Below are positions 1 through 9,312 of a DNA stretch of 64,000 nt, one piece after another; the stretch's first letter is position 1; every line of letters starts with the position of its first letter. A model generated the notes under the pieces. The model was not told the origin of the DNA and did not search any database. It saw nothing but the letters and a program-made list of their open reading frames with translations. The position numbers and the translations under genes are program-made. The DNA comes from Shewanella gaetbuli (GTDB taxonomy: Bacteria; Pseudomonadota; Gammaproteobacteria; Enterobacterales; Shewanellaceae), in NCBI RefSeq assembly GCF_023284065.1, contig NZ_JAKIKP010000004.1:62001-126000 (forward strand), given 5' to 3'.

Positions 1-481
1 GATCATCATAATATTTAGCAATATCTGTCGCACGCTTTAAAATTTCTTCGTTTTCTACAATGTCATCAAAAACCACTGATGGGTCATTAACGATATTACG
101 GATGATATGAGTATAAGATCTTGAATGAATGGTTTCAGAGAACGACCAAGTTTCAATCCAAGTTTCTAGTTCAGGAAGTGAGACTAACGGTAATAGTGCT
201 ACATTTGGTGAACGACCTTGAATGGAATCAAGCAATGTTTGATATTTTAAATTAGACAGAAAAATATGCTTTTCATGTTCTGGCAAACTTGCAAAATCGA
301 TTTTGTCACGACTGACATCGACTTCCTCTGGACGCCAGAAGAAAGACAATTGTTTTTCGATTAACTTTTCAAAAATTTCATATTTTTGTTGATCGTATCG
401 TGCCACGTTTACCGATTGACCAAAAAACATTGGTTCTTTAGTTGCATCATTTGAGGTTTGACAGAAAGTTGAATAAGCCAT
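1..481 (-). CDS. nrdB: Ribonucleoside-diphosphate reductase class Ia, beta subunit, 5' part
   Basis: Small (R2) subunit of the aerobic ribonucleotide reductase, which carries the di-iron/tyrosyl-radical cofactor and works with NrdA to make dNTPs in the cytoplasm. The first 160 codons are present; the rest runs off the left edge. The N-terminus [20 protein letters not shown] and the run [20 protein letters not shown] are near-identical to E. coli NrdB. Iron ligands expected near D84, E115 and H118 lie in LLDSIQGR and in [14 protein letters not shown]. It follows nrdA after 55 bp, a gap that contains a hairpin with a U-tract. Family assignment is certain; only the C-terminal part, including the radical tyrosine, is unseen. 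Confidence 0.97.
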   Translation of the reverse strand, partial: MAYSTFCQTSNDATKEPMFFGQSVNVARYDQQKYEIFEKLIEKQLSFFWRPEEVDVSRDKIDFASLPEHEKHIFLSNLKYQTLLDSIQGRSPNVALLPLVSLPELETWIETWSFSETIHSRSYTHIIRNIVNDPSVVFDDIVENEEILKRATDIAKYYDD

Positions 482-493
482 GGTTTTATTCCC

Positions 494-518
494 AAAAAAG
501 TAGGGGACTAGCCCCTAC
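494..518 (-). terminator. Terminator-like hairpin between nrdA and nrdB
   Basis: On the minus strand GTAGGGG, a 5-nt loop (CTAGT), and CCCCTAC are followed directly by six T residues. It sits between the nrdA stop and the nrdB start, where an intrinsic terminator would reduce nrdB transcription relative to nrdA. The stem is only 7 bp, so partial read-through is likely. It is also close enough to the nrdB start to influence translation instead. Confidence 0.6.
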
Positions 519-536
519 ATTTAGTCCTTAAATTAG

Positions 537-2825
537 TTATATTTTACACGCGCCGCCAGCACAGCTGTCATCTTCTTTTTCGATAGCCGTTATATCATCA
601 TGCTTGTCAGATGCACCATCACGAGTGTTGTGATAGTAGAGGGTTTTCACCCCCATTTTATAGGCGTTCAATAGATCTTTTAATAAGGTCTGCATCGGCA
701 CTTTACGACTTTCAAACTTAGTTGGGTCGTAATTAGTGTTAGCTGAAATTGCTTGGTCGACAAACTTTTGCATAATGCCGACTAATTGTAAGTAACCTTC
801 GTTGTTTGGCATGTTCCAAAGCAATTCATATTGATCTTTTAATTCTTCAAAGTCAGGCACGACTTGCTTTAATTGGCCATCTTTACTGGCTTTAACGCTA
901 ATTAAACCGCGAGGAGGCTCAATGCCATTGGTCGCGTTAGAAATTTGCGATGATGTTTCTGATGGCATTAAAGCAGACAGAGTCGAGTTACGTAATCCGT
1001 GTTGTTGGATATCGGTACGTAATGTTTCCCAATCTAAGTGTAACGGCTCATCACAAATTTTATCTAAATCACGCTTATAAGTATCAATTGGTAAAATGCC
1101 TTGCGAGTAGGTGGTCTCATTAAATAATGGACATGCACCTTGCTCTTTGGCCAAATTCATTGAAGCTTTCAATAAATAGAACTGAATGGCTTCGAATGTC
1201 TTATGAGTAAGGTTGTTGGCTGAACCATCTGAATAACGTTTACCATTTTTCGCTAAGTAGTTGGCAAAGTTGATCACGCCGATACCTAAAGTCCGACGAT
1301 TCATTGAGCCTAATTTGGCTGAAACAATAGGGTAGTCTTGATAATCAAGCAGATTATCTAAGGCACGCACGGCTAAATCAGCTAGTGGCTCAAGCTCAGA
1401 TAAATCTTTAATTGCGCCTAGGTTTAAAGCCGACAATGTACACAGTGCAATTTCACCATTGGGATCATCAATATTAGTTAACGGCTTAGTTGGTAGTGCA
1501 ATTTCAAGACACAGGTTAGATTGCTTAATTGGCGCAACCTTTGAGTCAAATGGGCTGTGAGTATTACAGTGGTCGACATTTTGAATATAAATTCGACCAG
1601 TAGATGCACGTTCTTGCATCATTAATGAAAATAACTCAACGGCTTTAATTTGCTTCTTGCGAATGGACGCATCAGCTTCATATTGAAGATATAAACGCTC
1701 AAACTCGGCTTGGTCTTCAAAAAATGCATCATACAGCCCAGGTACGTCTGATGGGCTAAATAAACTAATGTTTTGACCCTTAATCAAGCGCTGATACATT
1801 AATTTATTTAATTGTACGCCGTAATCTAGATGACGAACACGGTTGTCATCAACACCACGGTTGTTTTTAAGGACGAGTAATGACTCAACTTCTAAATGCC
1901 AAAGCGGATAGAATAGGGTCGCCGCGCCACCACGCACACCGCCTTGAGAACAAGACTTAACCGCTGTTTGGAAATACTTATAAAAAGGTAAGCAACCGGT
2001 ATGGAAAGCTTCACCACCTCTAATAGGGCTACCTAAAGCGCGAATGCGACCCGCATTAATACCAATACCAGCACGTTGGCTAACATATTTAACGATTGAA
2101 GATGCAGTCGCGTTGATTGAATCTAAGCTGTCATCACATTCGATTAATACACATGAACTGAATTGGCGGGTCGGGGTACGAACACCGGCCATAATTGGTG
2201 TGGGTAATGAAATTTTGAAGCTTGAAGTGGCATCATAAAAGTCTTTGATGTACTGCAAGCGTGTTTCTTTTGGATATTTAGAAAATAAACACGCAGCCAC
2301 TAAAATATATAAAAACTGAGCGCTCTCATAAACTTCGTGGGTTACACGATTCTGTACTAAGTACTTGCCTTCTAATTGCTTAACCGCAGCATAAGAGAAG
2401 TTCATATCACGCCAGTGATCAATGTAGCTGTCTAACGTGTCGAGCTCTTCGCGACTATAGTCAGCTAAAATATGCATATCGTACTTACCTAACTCAACTA
2501 GGCGAGTAACATGATCATATAACTTTGGTGGTTCAAATTGACCAAAGGCTTTTTTACGTAAGTGGAATATCGCTAAACGAGCCGCTAAGAATTGGTAATC
2601 AGGTGATTCTGGCGAGATCAAATCCGCTGCGGCTTTAATAATAGTTTCATGAATAGCTTCAGTGGGAATACCATCGAAAAACTGTAAATGCGATCTTAGT
2701 TCAACTTCAGATACTGAAACGTTTTTTAATCCCTTAGCTGCCCAAGTGATTACGCGATGAATTTTGTCTAAATCGATAATTTCACGTTCGCCACTACGTT
2801 TAGTGACTGTCATATTGCTATTCAT
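537..2825 (-). CDS. nrdA: Ribonucleoside-diphosphate reductase class Ia, alpha subunit
   Basis: Large catalytic (R1) subunit reducing NDPs to dNDPs. The frame is open 16 codons further upstream, but MNSNMTVTKRSG aligns with the E. coli start, giving 762 aa against 761. An ATP-cone (about residues 5-95) is followed by the ten-stranded barrel. Visible active-site elements: QFSSCVLIEC (C225), QSNLCLEIALPT (N437, C439, E441), ALCTLSALNLG (C462), LYYHNTRDGA (the radical-transfer tyrosine pair near 730) and the C-terminal redox tail CAGGACKI. It is transcribed with nrdB downstream. Upstream NrdR-like and DnaA boxes suggest control by dNTP status and replication. The exact start, this Met or the one four codons later, is not settled because the Shine-Dalgarno sequence is weak. 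Confidence 0.97.
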   Translation of the reverse strand: MNSNMTVTKRSGEREIIDLDKIHRVITWAAKGLKNVSVSEVELRSHLQFFDGIPTEAIHETIIKAAADLISPESPDYQFLAARLAIFHLRKKAFGQFEPPKLYDHVTRLVELGKYDMHILADYSREELDTLDSYIDHWRDMNFSYAAVKQLEGKYLVQNRVTHEVYESAQFLYILVAACLFSKYPKETRLQYIKDFYDATSSFKISLPTPIMAGVRTPTRQFSSCVLIECDDSLDSINATASSIVKYVSQRAGIGINAGRIRALGSPIRGGEAFHTGCLPFYKYFQTAVKSCSQGGVRGGAATLFYPLWHLEVESLLVLKNNRGVDDNRVRHLDYGVQLNKLMYQRLIKGQNISLFSPSDVPGLYDAFFEDQAEFERLYLQYEADASIRKKQIKAVELFSLMMQERASTGRIYIQNVDHCNTHSPFDSKVAPIKQSNLCLEIALPTKPLTNIDDPNGEIALCTLSALNLGAIKDLSELEPLADLAVRALDNLLDYQDYPIVSAKLGSMNRRTLGIGVINFANYLAKNGKRYSDGSANNLTHKTFEAIQFYLLKASMNLAKEQGACPLFNETTYSQGILPIDTYKRDLDKICDEPLHLDWETLRTDIQQHGLRNSTLSALMPSETSSQISNATNGIEPPRGLISVKASKDGQLKQVVPDFEELKDQYELLWNMPNNEGYLQLVGIMQKFVDQAISANTNYDPTKFESRKVPMQTLLKDLLNAYKMGVKTLYYHNTRDGASDKHDDITAIEKEDDSCAGGACKI

Positions 2826-3032
2826 TGAAGAGAGGCCTTGATTATATCGGTTATGGCAATAATGTATGTGCATCTTGCACCGTTATTATCACGTTACGTT
2901 CCTTTGTAAAAACAATCATTCGGAGCTAAAACAACGTTATTATTGATGTTAAAAGTTTGTTTACTTACGGTTAAAGCCCGCAGTAATCAGCAAAATAACT
3001 TTGGCTCATTAGTGGCGATGATTGCATTTAAC

Positions 3033-3079
3033 ACACAAGATATGGTGTTATTTAAAATCTAAGATACAAGATAGTGAGG
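3033..3079 (-). promoter_or_regulatory. Tandem NrdR-like boxes upstream of nrdA
   Basis: A 16-bp palindrome at 3033-3048 (ACACAAGATATGGTGT) closely fits the NrdR-box consensus. A weaker copy sharing the core ACAAGATA begins at 3064, exactly 31 bp further, close to three helical turns. Pairs of boxes at about this spacing are the hallmark of NrdR operators. They lie about 210-250 bp upstream of the nrdA start. The first box is convincing; the second is degenerate outside its core. Confidence 0.7.
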
Positions 3080-3117
3080 TTGGAAGTGATTTGCAAGTCT
3101 CAATTTTATTAACATCT

Positions 3118-3126
3118 TGTGGATAA
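3118..3126 (-). promoter_or_regulatory. Perfect DnaA box upstream of nrdA
   Basis: TGTGGATAA on the plus strand is the perfect 9-mer TTATCCACA on the minus strand, 40-70 bp upstream of the NrdR-like boxes. In E. coli DnaA binds upstream of nrdAB and links dNTP synthesis to initiation of replication, so the position is meaningful. I see only one perfect box in this gap, so this is not an origin. Confidence 0.6.
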
Positions 3127-3221
3127 GTTGAGGATAACGGGACGTGTTAGTAAAAGCTAACCCTAGAGCCCAAATTTATATAGGTTTTTTGGCTGTAGTT
3201 GATTAATTGTTCGTTTTGGTG

Positions 3222-3258
3222 AAAAAATTTGATCGCTAAAATTATCGCCGATCAAATT
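3222..3258 (-). terminator. Terminator of ubiG-gph
   Basis: On the minus strand, downstream of the gph stop, AATTTGATCG and CGATCAAATT form a perfect 10-bp stem around a 13-nt loop, followed by a run of T. The rest of the 2874-3308 gap contains the nrdA regulatory boxes and no convincing ORF. Confidence 0.65.
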
Positions 3259-3308
3259 ATTTAGGGCAGTTTTTGTTTGATCTTTTATCTAAGAGTAAGT
3301 AGGCCTTT

Positions 3309-3995
3309 TTACTTCGCTTCATTTACAAAATACCGCAATAAACATTGGCTCGATTTAAAGTGAAGTTGAGCAGGCCAATTATGAGGTTGATCTGTGTCAG
3401 ACAAATAGCCCCAATGAGCCGCTCCGCCGATCATATTGGCATTTTGTGCGGCAACTAAGTCTCGTTCAGCATCACCTAAATATAAAATATTATTGGGTTC
3501 AACATGTAATTGCTGGGCAGCTAACAACATTGGTGCGGCATGTGGCTTTGGATGAAGGGTACTATCACCACTGATAATGGCTTTCATACGCCCCGTGAGA
3601 GACAGTTTGTTGATTAACGGTCTGGCGAATCGAGCATGCTTGTTGGTGACGATTCCATAAGGAATGTGTTTTTCGTCAAGGTAGTCTAGTAATTCAGCTA
3701 AGTGCTCGAATAGTTCACTGTTGTCACCATTAATACGATGATAGTGCTGTAATAGTTGCTGTTGTATCGCTTGCTGAATCTCTAAAGGTTCATTCGGCAA
3801 GGCGGTTTGAACTAATGCTAAGCTGCCGTGGGTGGCGGCATGTTTAACCTCATGTAAATGACATTGCGGATGACCGGATTCTGCAAGGCTTAAATTGAGA
3901 GCGCAAACCAGATCCGGTGCGGTGTCAGCAAGAGTACCGTCTAAATCAAATAATACACCGTGAATATTCTCGCGGTACTCTTGTGTATGTGCCAT
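3309..3995 (-). CDS. gph: Phosphoglycolate phosphatase, HAD superfamily
   Basis: Cytoplasmic HAD hydrolase that dephosphorylates 2-phosphoglycolate, for example from oxidative DNA damage. Motif I is VLFDLDGTLADT at residues 14-25, with the nucleophile and acid aspartates in DLDGT. Motif II is the Thr in YGIVTNKHARFA, the motif III lysine is in HPKPHA, and motif IV is LYLGDAERDLVAA. The 228-aa length fits the family. It starts 5 bp after the ubiG stop on the same strand, so the two form an operon, an arrangement common in Shewanella and Vibrio. The exact substrate is inferred from family and context; other HAD phosphatases look similar. Confidence 0.88.
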   Translation of the reverse strand: MAHTQEYRENIHGVLFDLDGTLADTAPDLVCALNLSLAESGHPQCHLHEVKHAATHGSLALVQTALPNEPLEIQQAIQQQLLQHYHRINGDNSELFEHLAELLDYLDEKHIPYGIVTNKHARFARPLINKLSLTGRMKAIISGDSTLHPKPHAAPMLLAAQQLHVEPNNILYLGDAERDLVAAQNANMIGGAAHWGYLSDTDQPHNWPAQLHFKSSQCLLRYFVNEAK

Positions 3996-4000
3996 GTTAA

Positions 4001-4723
4001 CTAATCAACCTTTTGGGTTGCTATCATATAATTTACATCCACAGATGGGGTGTAATTGAATACGCCAGATAATGGGTTGTAGCGGATACCTAATGCATCT
4101 ATACAAAGTAAGTCAGTGTGATCAACCAGTGCTAACAGCTCTGACGGTTTGATAAACTTTTTATGTTCATGAGTGCCTACTGGTAACATTTTTAATAAAT
4201 ATTCAGCCCCAACAATCGTCTGTAAATACGACATTAAGTTACGGTTAATGGTCGACATAAACACATATCCACCGGGTTTGACCATGTCACAACAGGCTTG
4301 AATAACAGAAAGCGGGTCAGGAACATGCTCTAACATTTCCATGCAGGTGACAACATCGTAAGCATTGCGGTGAGTTTCGCGATGTTGTTCTGCGGTATTC
4401 TTTAAATAATTGACTTGCACACCGGCTTCCAACGCATGCAGTCTTGCCACTTCTAGTGGTTCGTCCCCCATATCTAACCCATCAACAATTGCGCCAATTT
4501 TAGCCATGCTTTCAGACAAAATACCGCCACCACAACCTACATCGAGGACTTTTTTACCAAAAATGCCGTTAGCTTTTTGGTCGATATAGTTTAAACGGAG
4601 CGGGTTGAGTTGATGTAACGGTTTAAATTCACCGTTGGGATCCCACCATGTTTGCGCCATAGCTTCAAATTTAGCTATCTCTTGCAAGTCTACGTTATTG
4701 TGCGTTGTTGTTTGATCAGACAT
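4001..4723 (-). CDS. ubiG: Ubiquinone biosynthesis O-methyltransferase
   Basis: SAM-dependent methyltransferase performing both O-methylations of ubiquinone synthesis. The Rossmann motif I is [16 protein letters not shown] and the post-I acidic residue is in [20 protein letters not shown] and [13 protein letters not shown] match UbiG. The frame is open 11 codons upstream, but ATG at 4723 is preceded by AGGT at a proper distance and gives 240 aa, the E. coli length. It lies first in a two-gene operon with gph and is divergent from gyrA. The 340-bp divergent gap carries the gyrA promoter. Confidence 0.95.
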   Translation of the reverse strand: MSDQTTTHNNVDLQEIAKFEAMAQTWWDPNGEFKPLHQLNPLRLNYIDQKANGIFGKKVLDVGCGGGILSESMAKIGAIVDGLDMGDEPLEVARLHALEAGVQVNYLKNTAEQHRETHRNAYDVVTCMEMLEHVPDPLSVIQACCDMVKPGGYVFMSTINRNLMSYLQTIVGAEYLLKMLPVGTHEHKKFIKPSELLALVDHTDLLCIDALGIRYNPLSGVFNYTPSVDVNYMIATQKVD

Positions 4724-5012
4724 GATGTACCTAATTACATGATTTCTTTTAAGCACATTATATCCATAGTGGATGATTTTAATAGCGCTATTGTGTTGTA
4801 CAGATCAGGATATTGATAAAAACGCTTCAGGTTTGCTGGATATTTGCACAATCTATAATAGCAGTAAGTTAAAGCATGAGTCATAAAGAGTGATAAGGTT
4901 AATATTTAAAAGCCACAATATCGCTAAGTCGGTTAAAAATTAACGAGTTAGTATTTTTTTTATCGATATATCTAAATTGATTTATGTTTGCTCTAGCGAC
5001 AAAAATTATCTG

Positions 5013-5021
5013 TGTTAGAAT
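5013..5021 (+). promoter_or_regulatory. Extended -10 promoter candidate of gyrA
   Basis: TGTTAGAAT is a TGnTANAAT-type extended -10 element about 75 bp upstream of the gyrA start. I find no good -35 at 17 bp; TTGCTC lies too far upstream. Weak -35 with a strong -10 is common in supercoiling-sensitive gyrase promoters. Nothing else clear is visible between 4757 and 5097. Confidence 0.45.
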
Positions 5022-5097
5022 GCCAAATCACGTTTTAAAGCTAGACAAAATTATGGAATAAAATTTGTCTGCTAAATTTCAGGGGAACGCGCAGTTT

Positions 5098-7809
5098 ATG
5101 ACTGATCTGGCTTCATCTATTTCGCCAATTAATATTGAAGACGAACTAAAAAATTCGTACCTAGATTACGCAATGAGTGTAATTGTAGGTCGTGCATTGC
5201 CTGACGTTCGTGACGGCTTAAAACCGGTACACCGTCGCGTATTATTTGCGATGAGCGAACTAAAAAACGACTGGAACAAACCTTATAAAAAATCCGCTCG
5301 TGTTGTCGGTGATGTTATCGGTAAATATCACCCTCATGGTGATACCGCTGTATATGACACTATTGTACGTATGGCGCAGCCTTTCTCGTTACGTTACACC
5401 TTAGTAGACGGTCAGGGTAACTTTGGTTCTGTCGATGGTGACTCAGCCGCTGCAATGCGTTATACCGAAATCCGTATGGAAAAGTTAGCCCATTCTTTAT
5501 TGGCTGACTTAGAAAAAGAAACTGTCGACTTTGTACCTAACTATGACGGCACTGAGCACATCCCTGCGGTTTTACCGACACGAGTACCTAATTTATTAAT
5601 CAACGGTTCATCAGGTATTGCCGTCGGTATGGCAACTAACATACCTCCGCATAATTTATCTGAAGTGGTAAAAGGCTGTTTAGCATTAATTGAAGAGCCA
5701 AGCTTATCCATTGAACAGTTAATGGAATATATTCCAGGACCTGACTTTCCAACAGCAGCATCTATTAACGGCCGTAAAGGTATTATTGATGCTTACAACA
5801 CAGGTCGTGGCCGCGCAATCATGCGGGCCAAAGCTGAAATTGAAACTGAAGATAATGGTCGTGAGCGTATTATTGTTCACGAAATCCCATATCAAGTTAA
5901 CAAAGCGAAGTTGATTGAGAAAATTGCTGAGCTAGTTAAAGACAAGCGTATTGAAGGTATCAGTGGCTTACGTGACGAGTCTGACAAAGATGGTATGCGT
6001 ATTGTAATTGAAATCAAACGCGGTGAAGTGGGTGAGGTTGTGCTTAACAATCTTTATGCTCAAACTCAAATGCAATGTTCTTTTGGTATTAATATGGTGG
6101 CGCTAACCAATGGTCAGCCAAAACTATTTAATCTAAAAGAGATGTTAGAGTGCTTTATTCTTCATCGTCGTGAAGTGGTGACTCGTCGTACCGTATTTGA
6201 ATTGCGCAAAGCTCGCGAAAGAGCACACATTCTTGAAGCTTTAGCTATTGCCCTTGCTAACATTGACCCAATTATTGCGTTAATTAAAGCCTCCCCTACA
6301 CCTGGTGAAGCGAAAACGAAACTGGTTGCACAAGGTTGGGCGTTAGGTAATGTTCAAGGCATGCTTGAAAAAGCGGGTGATGATGCGGCTCGTCCAGAAT
6401 GGTTAGAACCAGAGTTTGGTATCCGTGATGGTCTTTACTATCTTACAGAACAACAAGCTCAAGCAATTCTTGAATTACGTTTACACCGTTTAACTGGCCT
6501 AGAGCATGAAAAAATCTTAGGTGAGTATGAAGAATTATTGATTCTTATTGCCGGTTTATTGCTTATTTTAAGCAGCCCAGCAAGATTGATGGAAGTGATC
6601 AAAGAAGAATTAGAAGAGATTCTTGAGCAATATGGTGACGAGCGTCGTACGGTCATTAATGCTAATGAAATTGATATGAGTCTTGAAGACTTAATCAATG
6701 AAGAAGATGTTGTTGTAACCTTGTCTCACCTAGGTTATGCCAAGTATCAACCGCTATCTGATTACCAAGCGCAGCGTCGTGGTGGTAAAGGTAAGGCGGC
6801 AACTAAAGTTAAAGACGAAGACTTTGTTGAAAAGTTACTGGTTGCTAATACTCACGATACCATTTTATGTTTCTCTGATTTTGGCAAAATGTACTGGTTG
6901 AAAGTGTATCAATTACCGCTAGCAAGTCGTACTGCTCGTGGACGACCAATTATCAACTTATTGCCTCTTTCTGATGGTGAACGTATTACGGCTATCTTAC
7001 CGGTTAGAGAATACGCTGAAGACAAGTACATTATTATGGCTACGGCTGATGGTACTGTTAAGAAAACCGCACTTACGGCATACAGTAATCCTCGTGCAAA
7101 CGGAATTATTGCAGTTAACCTAAAAGATGGCGATCAGCTAATTGGCGTAGACATTACCGACGGTAGCAACGACATTATGTTGTTCTCTAACGAAGGTAAG
7201 GTGGTTCGCTTCAATGAGAAAGCCCGAGATTCTGAAACTGGTGAAGCAAAAATAGATCCAGAAACCGGTGAAGAAATCATTGCATTACGTGCCATGGGCC
7301 GTACAGCAACTGGTGTTCGTGGCATTAAGCTTGAAGATGGTCAAAAAGTGGTATCACTGATTGTGCCTAAAGGTGATGGTCCAGTGTTAACCGTAACTGA
7401 AAATGGTTATGGTAAACGTACTGAATTAGCCGAATACCCTGCGAAGAGTCGGGGTACTAAAGGTGTTGTATCAATTAAAGTCAGCGAGCGTAATGGCTCA
7501 GTGGTTGGTGCAGTACAAGTGGGTCAAAATGATGAAATCATGTTGATCAGCGATAAAGGTACATTAGTACGAACTCCTGCAGAAGGCGTATCAATTATTG
7601 GTCGTAACACCCAAGGTGTGACTATCATCCGTACAGGTGATGATGAAAAAGTTGTTGGTTTACAGCGTATTGATGAAATACAAGTAGACGAAGAACTGGA
7701 TGAACAAGGTAATCCAATTGCACCGGTTAGCGAAGGTGCTGAAGCAAGTGAAATTATCTCTGACTCACAAGCGGATGTTGATGAAACTGATGCAGATGAA
7801 CAAGAATAA
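5098..7809 (+). CDS. gyrA: DNA gyrase subunit A
   Basis: Breakage-reunion subunit of gyrase. The frame opens with a TTG at 5065, but [17 protein letters not shown] from the ATG at 5098 aligns with the E. coli N-terminus, with AGGGG upstream; this gives 903 aa. The winged-helix/tower region includes the catalytic tyrosine in [10 protein letters not shown] (Y122). The quinolone-determining segment reads [10 protein letters not shown], giving Thr at position 83 and Asp at 87. The GyrA-box QRRGGKG near residue 560 starts the C-terminal DNA-wrapping pinwheel, followed by a long acidic tail. It is monocistronic, ending in a strong terminator. Identity is certain. Confidence 0.98.
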   Translation: MTDLASSISPINIEDELKNSYLDYAMSVIVGRALPDVRDGLKPVHRRVLFAMSELKNDWNKPYKKSARVVGDVIGKYHPHGDTAVYDTIVRMAQPFSLRYTLVDGQGNFGSVDGDSAAAMRYTEIRMEKLAHSLLADLEKETVDFVPNYDGTEHIPAVLPTRVPNLLINGSSGIAVGMATNIPPHNLSEVVKGCLALIEEPSLSIEQLMEYIPGPDFPTAASINGRKGIIDAYNTGRGRAIMRAKAEIETEDNGRERIIVHEIPYQVNKAKLIEKIAELVKDKRIEGISGLRDESDKDGMRIVIEIKRGEVGEVVLNNLYAQTQMQCSFGINMVALTNGQPKLFNLKEMLECFILHRREVVTRRTVFELRKARERAHILEALAIALANIDPIIALIKASPTPGEAKTKLVAQGWALGNVQGMLEKAGDDAARPEWLEPEFGIRDGLYYLTEQQAQAILELRLHRLTGLEHEKILGEYEELLILIAGLLLILSSPARLMEVIKEELEEILEQYGDERRTVINANEIDMSLEDLINEEDVVVTLSHLGYAKYQPLSDYQAQRRGGKGKAATKVKDEDFVEKLLVANTHDTILCFSDFGKMYWLKVYQLPLASRTARGRPIINLLPLSDGERITAILPVREYAEDKYIIMATADGTVKKTALTAYSNPRANGIIAVNLKDGDQLIGVDITDGSNDIMLFSNEGKVVRFNEKARDSETGEAKIDPETGEEIIALRAMGRTATGVRGIKLEDGQKVVSLIVPKGDGPVLTVTENGYGKRTELAEYPAKSRGTKGVVSIKVSERNGSVVGAVQVGQNDEIMLISDKGTLVRTPAEGVSIIGRNTQGVTIIRTGDDEKVVGLQRIDEIQVDEELDEQGNPIAPVSEGAEASEIISDSQADVDETDADEQE

Positions 7810-7827
7810 TTAATCATTTTTGTGTAA

Positions 7828-7859
7828 ACGGGCGCCTATATGGCGCCCGTTTTGTTTTT
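7828..7859 (+). terminator. gyrA terminator
   Basis: ACGGGCGCC and GGCGCCCGT form a 9-bp GC-rich stem with a 5-nt loop, followed by a T-rich tract. It starts 18 bp after the gyrA stop. From 7860 to 8113 I see no gene, only the serC upstream region, including a small hairpin (TACGG 8055-8059, CCGTA 8066-8070). Confidence 0.92.
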
Positions 7860-8113
7860 AGGAAAATATTTCATCAAAATCGATATAGTTAACGCTATTC
7901 AATTGCAGTCAAAGTCCTTAGTATTAACATATATCGAATTCCAGTATTCTGCTTTTTTTTCAATTATTCTGATCAACTTTTGCAGTGATGATTTTGCCGA
8001 CTAGCACAATAAAATAAATCATCTAAGCAACGTTATGTTGGCATTGTTCGCAGATACGGGCTAATCCGTAACCAAATTAATATAATTGATTTAATGATGT
8101 GAAGGAGTGAGTT

Positions 8114-9208
8114 GTGAGCGCTAAATATAATTTCTGTGCAGGTCCCGCTATGCTGCCGCAGGCTGTTATGCAAAAAGCCCAAAAAGAATTAATTGATTGG
8201 AATGGGTTAGGGGTGTCTGTAATGGAAATCAGTCACCGTAGTAAAGAGTTTATTGCATTAACAACCCAAGCAGAAAAAACGCTACGTGAGTTAATGAATA
8301 TTCCAGCTAATTATCATGTGCTGTTTATGCATGGCGGTGGTCGAGCTCAATTTACCAATGTAGTAACCAACTTTCTAGGTGATAACGGCAGAGCGTTATA
8401 TTTGACCTCTGGGCAGTGGTCTAGTTCAGCTATTAAAGAAGCTAAGCGAATTGCAGGTGAAGACAGTATTGATGAAATTAATATAGTTGAAACGGTAGAG
8501 GGCTTACATCAGGTTAAATTACCTGACCTTCATTCTGTAGATGGCGATTATCGTTATGTTCATTATTGTGCCAATGAAACCGTTGATGGTATTGAGATTT
8601 TTGATACCATCGAGAGCCCGTGGCCAGTTGTTGCTGACCTGTCATCAACCATTATGTCTCATGAAATAGATGTCAGTAAATTTGGCTTAATTTATGCCGG
8701 TGCGCAAAAGAATATAGGCCCTTCAGGGTTATCTATCGTGATTGTTCGTGACGATATGCTTAACTTACCAAGCCTGGTGCAGTCGTCAATTATGGATTAC
8801 ACCATCACTAAAGATAATGATTCAATGTTCAATACACCGCCAACTTTTGCCTGGTATTTAGCGGCTGAAGTGTTTGAGTGGTTGAAAAGTGTTGGTGGTG
8901 TTGGTGCAATGGAGAAGTTAAACTCAGACAAAGCCAATTTATTGTATCAATGTATTGATGAATTGCCGTTTTATAAAAATGGCGTAGCAGTACAAAACCG
9001 TTCACGAATGAATGTCACTTTTCAACTAGTCGATAATAATTTAGATGAGCAATTTTTAGCAGAAGCTCAAGCGGCCGGTTTAGTGGCATTGAAAGGTCAC
9101 CGTATTGTAGGCGGGATGCGTGCCAGTATTTATAATGCAATGCCTTTAGCGGGTGTGCAGAAATTAGTTGAATTTATGCAGGCATTTGCTAATAAGCACA
9201 GTAAATAG
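8114..9208 (+). CDS. serC: Phosphoserine aminotransferase
   Basis: PLP enzyme converting 3-phosphohydroxypyruvate to phosphoserine (serine synthesis) and acting in pyridoxal phosphate synthesis. The N-terminus [15 protein letters not shown] and the PLP lysine in [10 protein letters not shown] (K199) are diagnostic; HGGGRAQF binds phosphate. The 364-aa length is normal. The start is GTG, supported by GAAGGAG just upstream. In E. coli serC is cotranscribed with aroA; here a divergent aminotransferase gene is inserted between them and serC has its own terminator. Confidence 0.96.
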   Translation: MSAKYNFCAGPAMLPQAVMQKAQKELIDWNGLGVSVMEISHRSKEFIALTTQAEKTLRELMNIPANYHVLFMHGGGRAQFTNVVTNFLGDNGRALYLTSGQWSSSAIKEAKRIAGEDSIDEINIVETVEGLHQVKLPDLHSVDGDYRYVHYCANETVDGIEIFDTIESPWPVVADLSSTIMSHEIDVSKFGLIYAGAQKNIGPSGLSIVIVRDDMLNLPSLVQSSIMDYTITKDNDSMFNTPPTFAWYLAAEVFEWLKSVGGVGAMEKLNSDKANLLYQCIDELPFYKNGVAVQNRSRMNVTFQLVDNNLDEQFLAEAQAAGLVALKGHRIVGGMRASIYNAMPLAGVQKLVEFMQAFANKHSK

Positions 9209-9257
9209 CCATCAATTATATTGATTCATAGGTTCGCCTAAAATAATTGGATGCGAT

Positions 9258-9282
9258 AAAGGGCTGAATTACAGCCCTTTTT
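9258..9282. terminator. Bidirectional terminator between serC and the aminotransferase
   Basis: AAAGGGCTG and CAGCCCTTT form a 9-bp stem with a 5-nt loop, with T-rich flank on the plus side and A-rich stem base usable in reverse. It separates two convergent genes. Confidence 0.85.
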
Positions 9283-9312
9283 GCTATCAATATAATTGGC
9301 TTTAGAGCTTGA

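Noticed and set aside
2044-2238. Plus-strand ORF inside nrdA
   Set aside because: Shadow frame of a highly conserved gene on the opposite strand; the same applies to most other short frames that overlap strong genes, for example 6459-6698, 7134-7325, 13785-13988 and 24209-24523.
3118-3126. DnaA box as a chromosomal origin
   Set aside because: Only one perfect box is visible, with no dnaA, gidA or AT-rich 13-mers near; a role in nrdA control is a better explanation.
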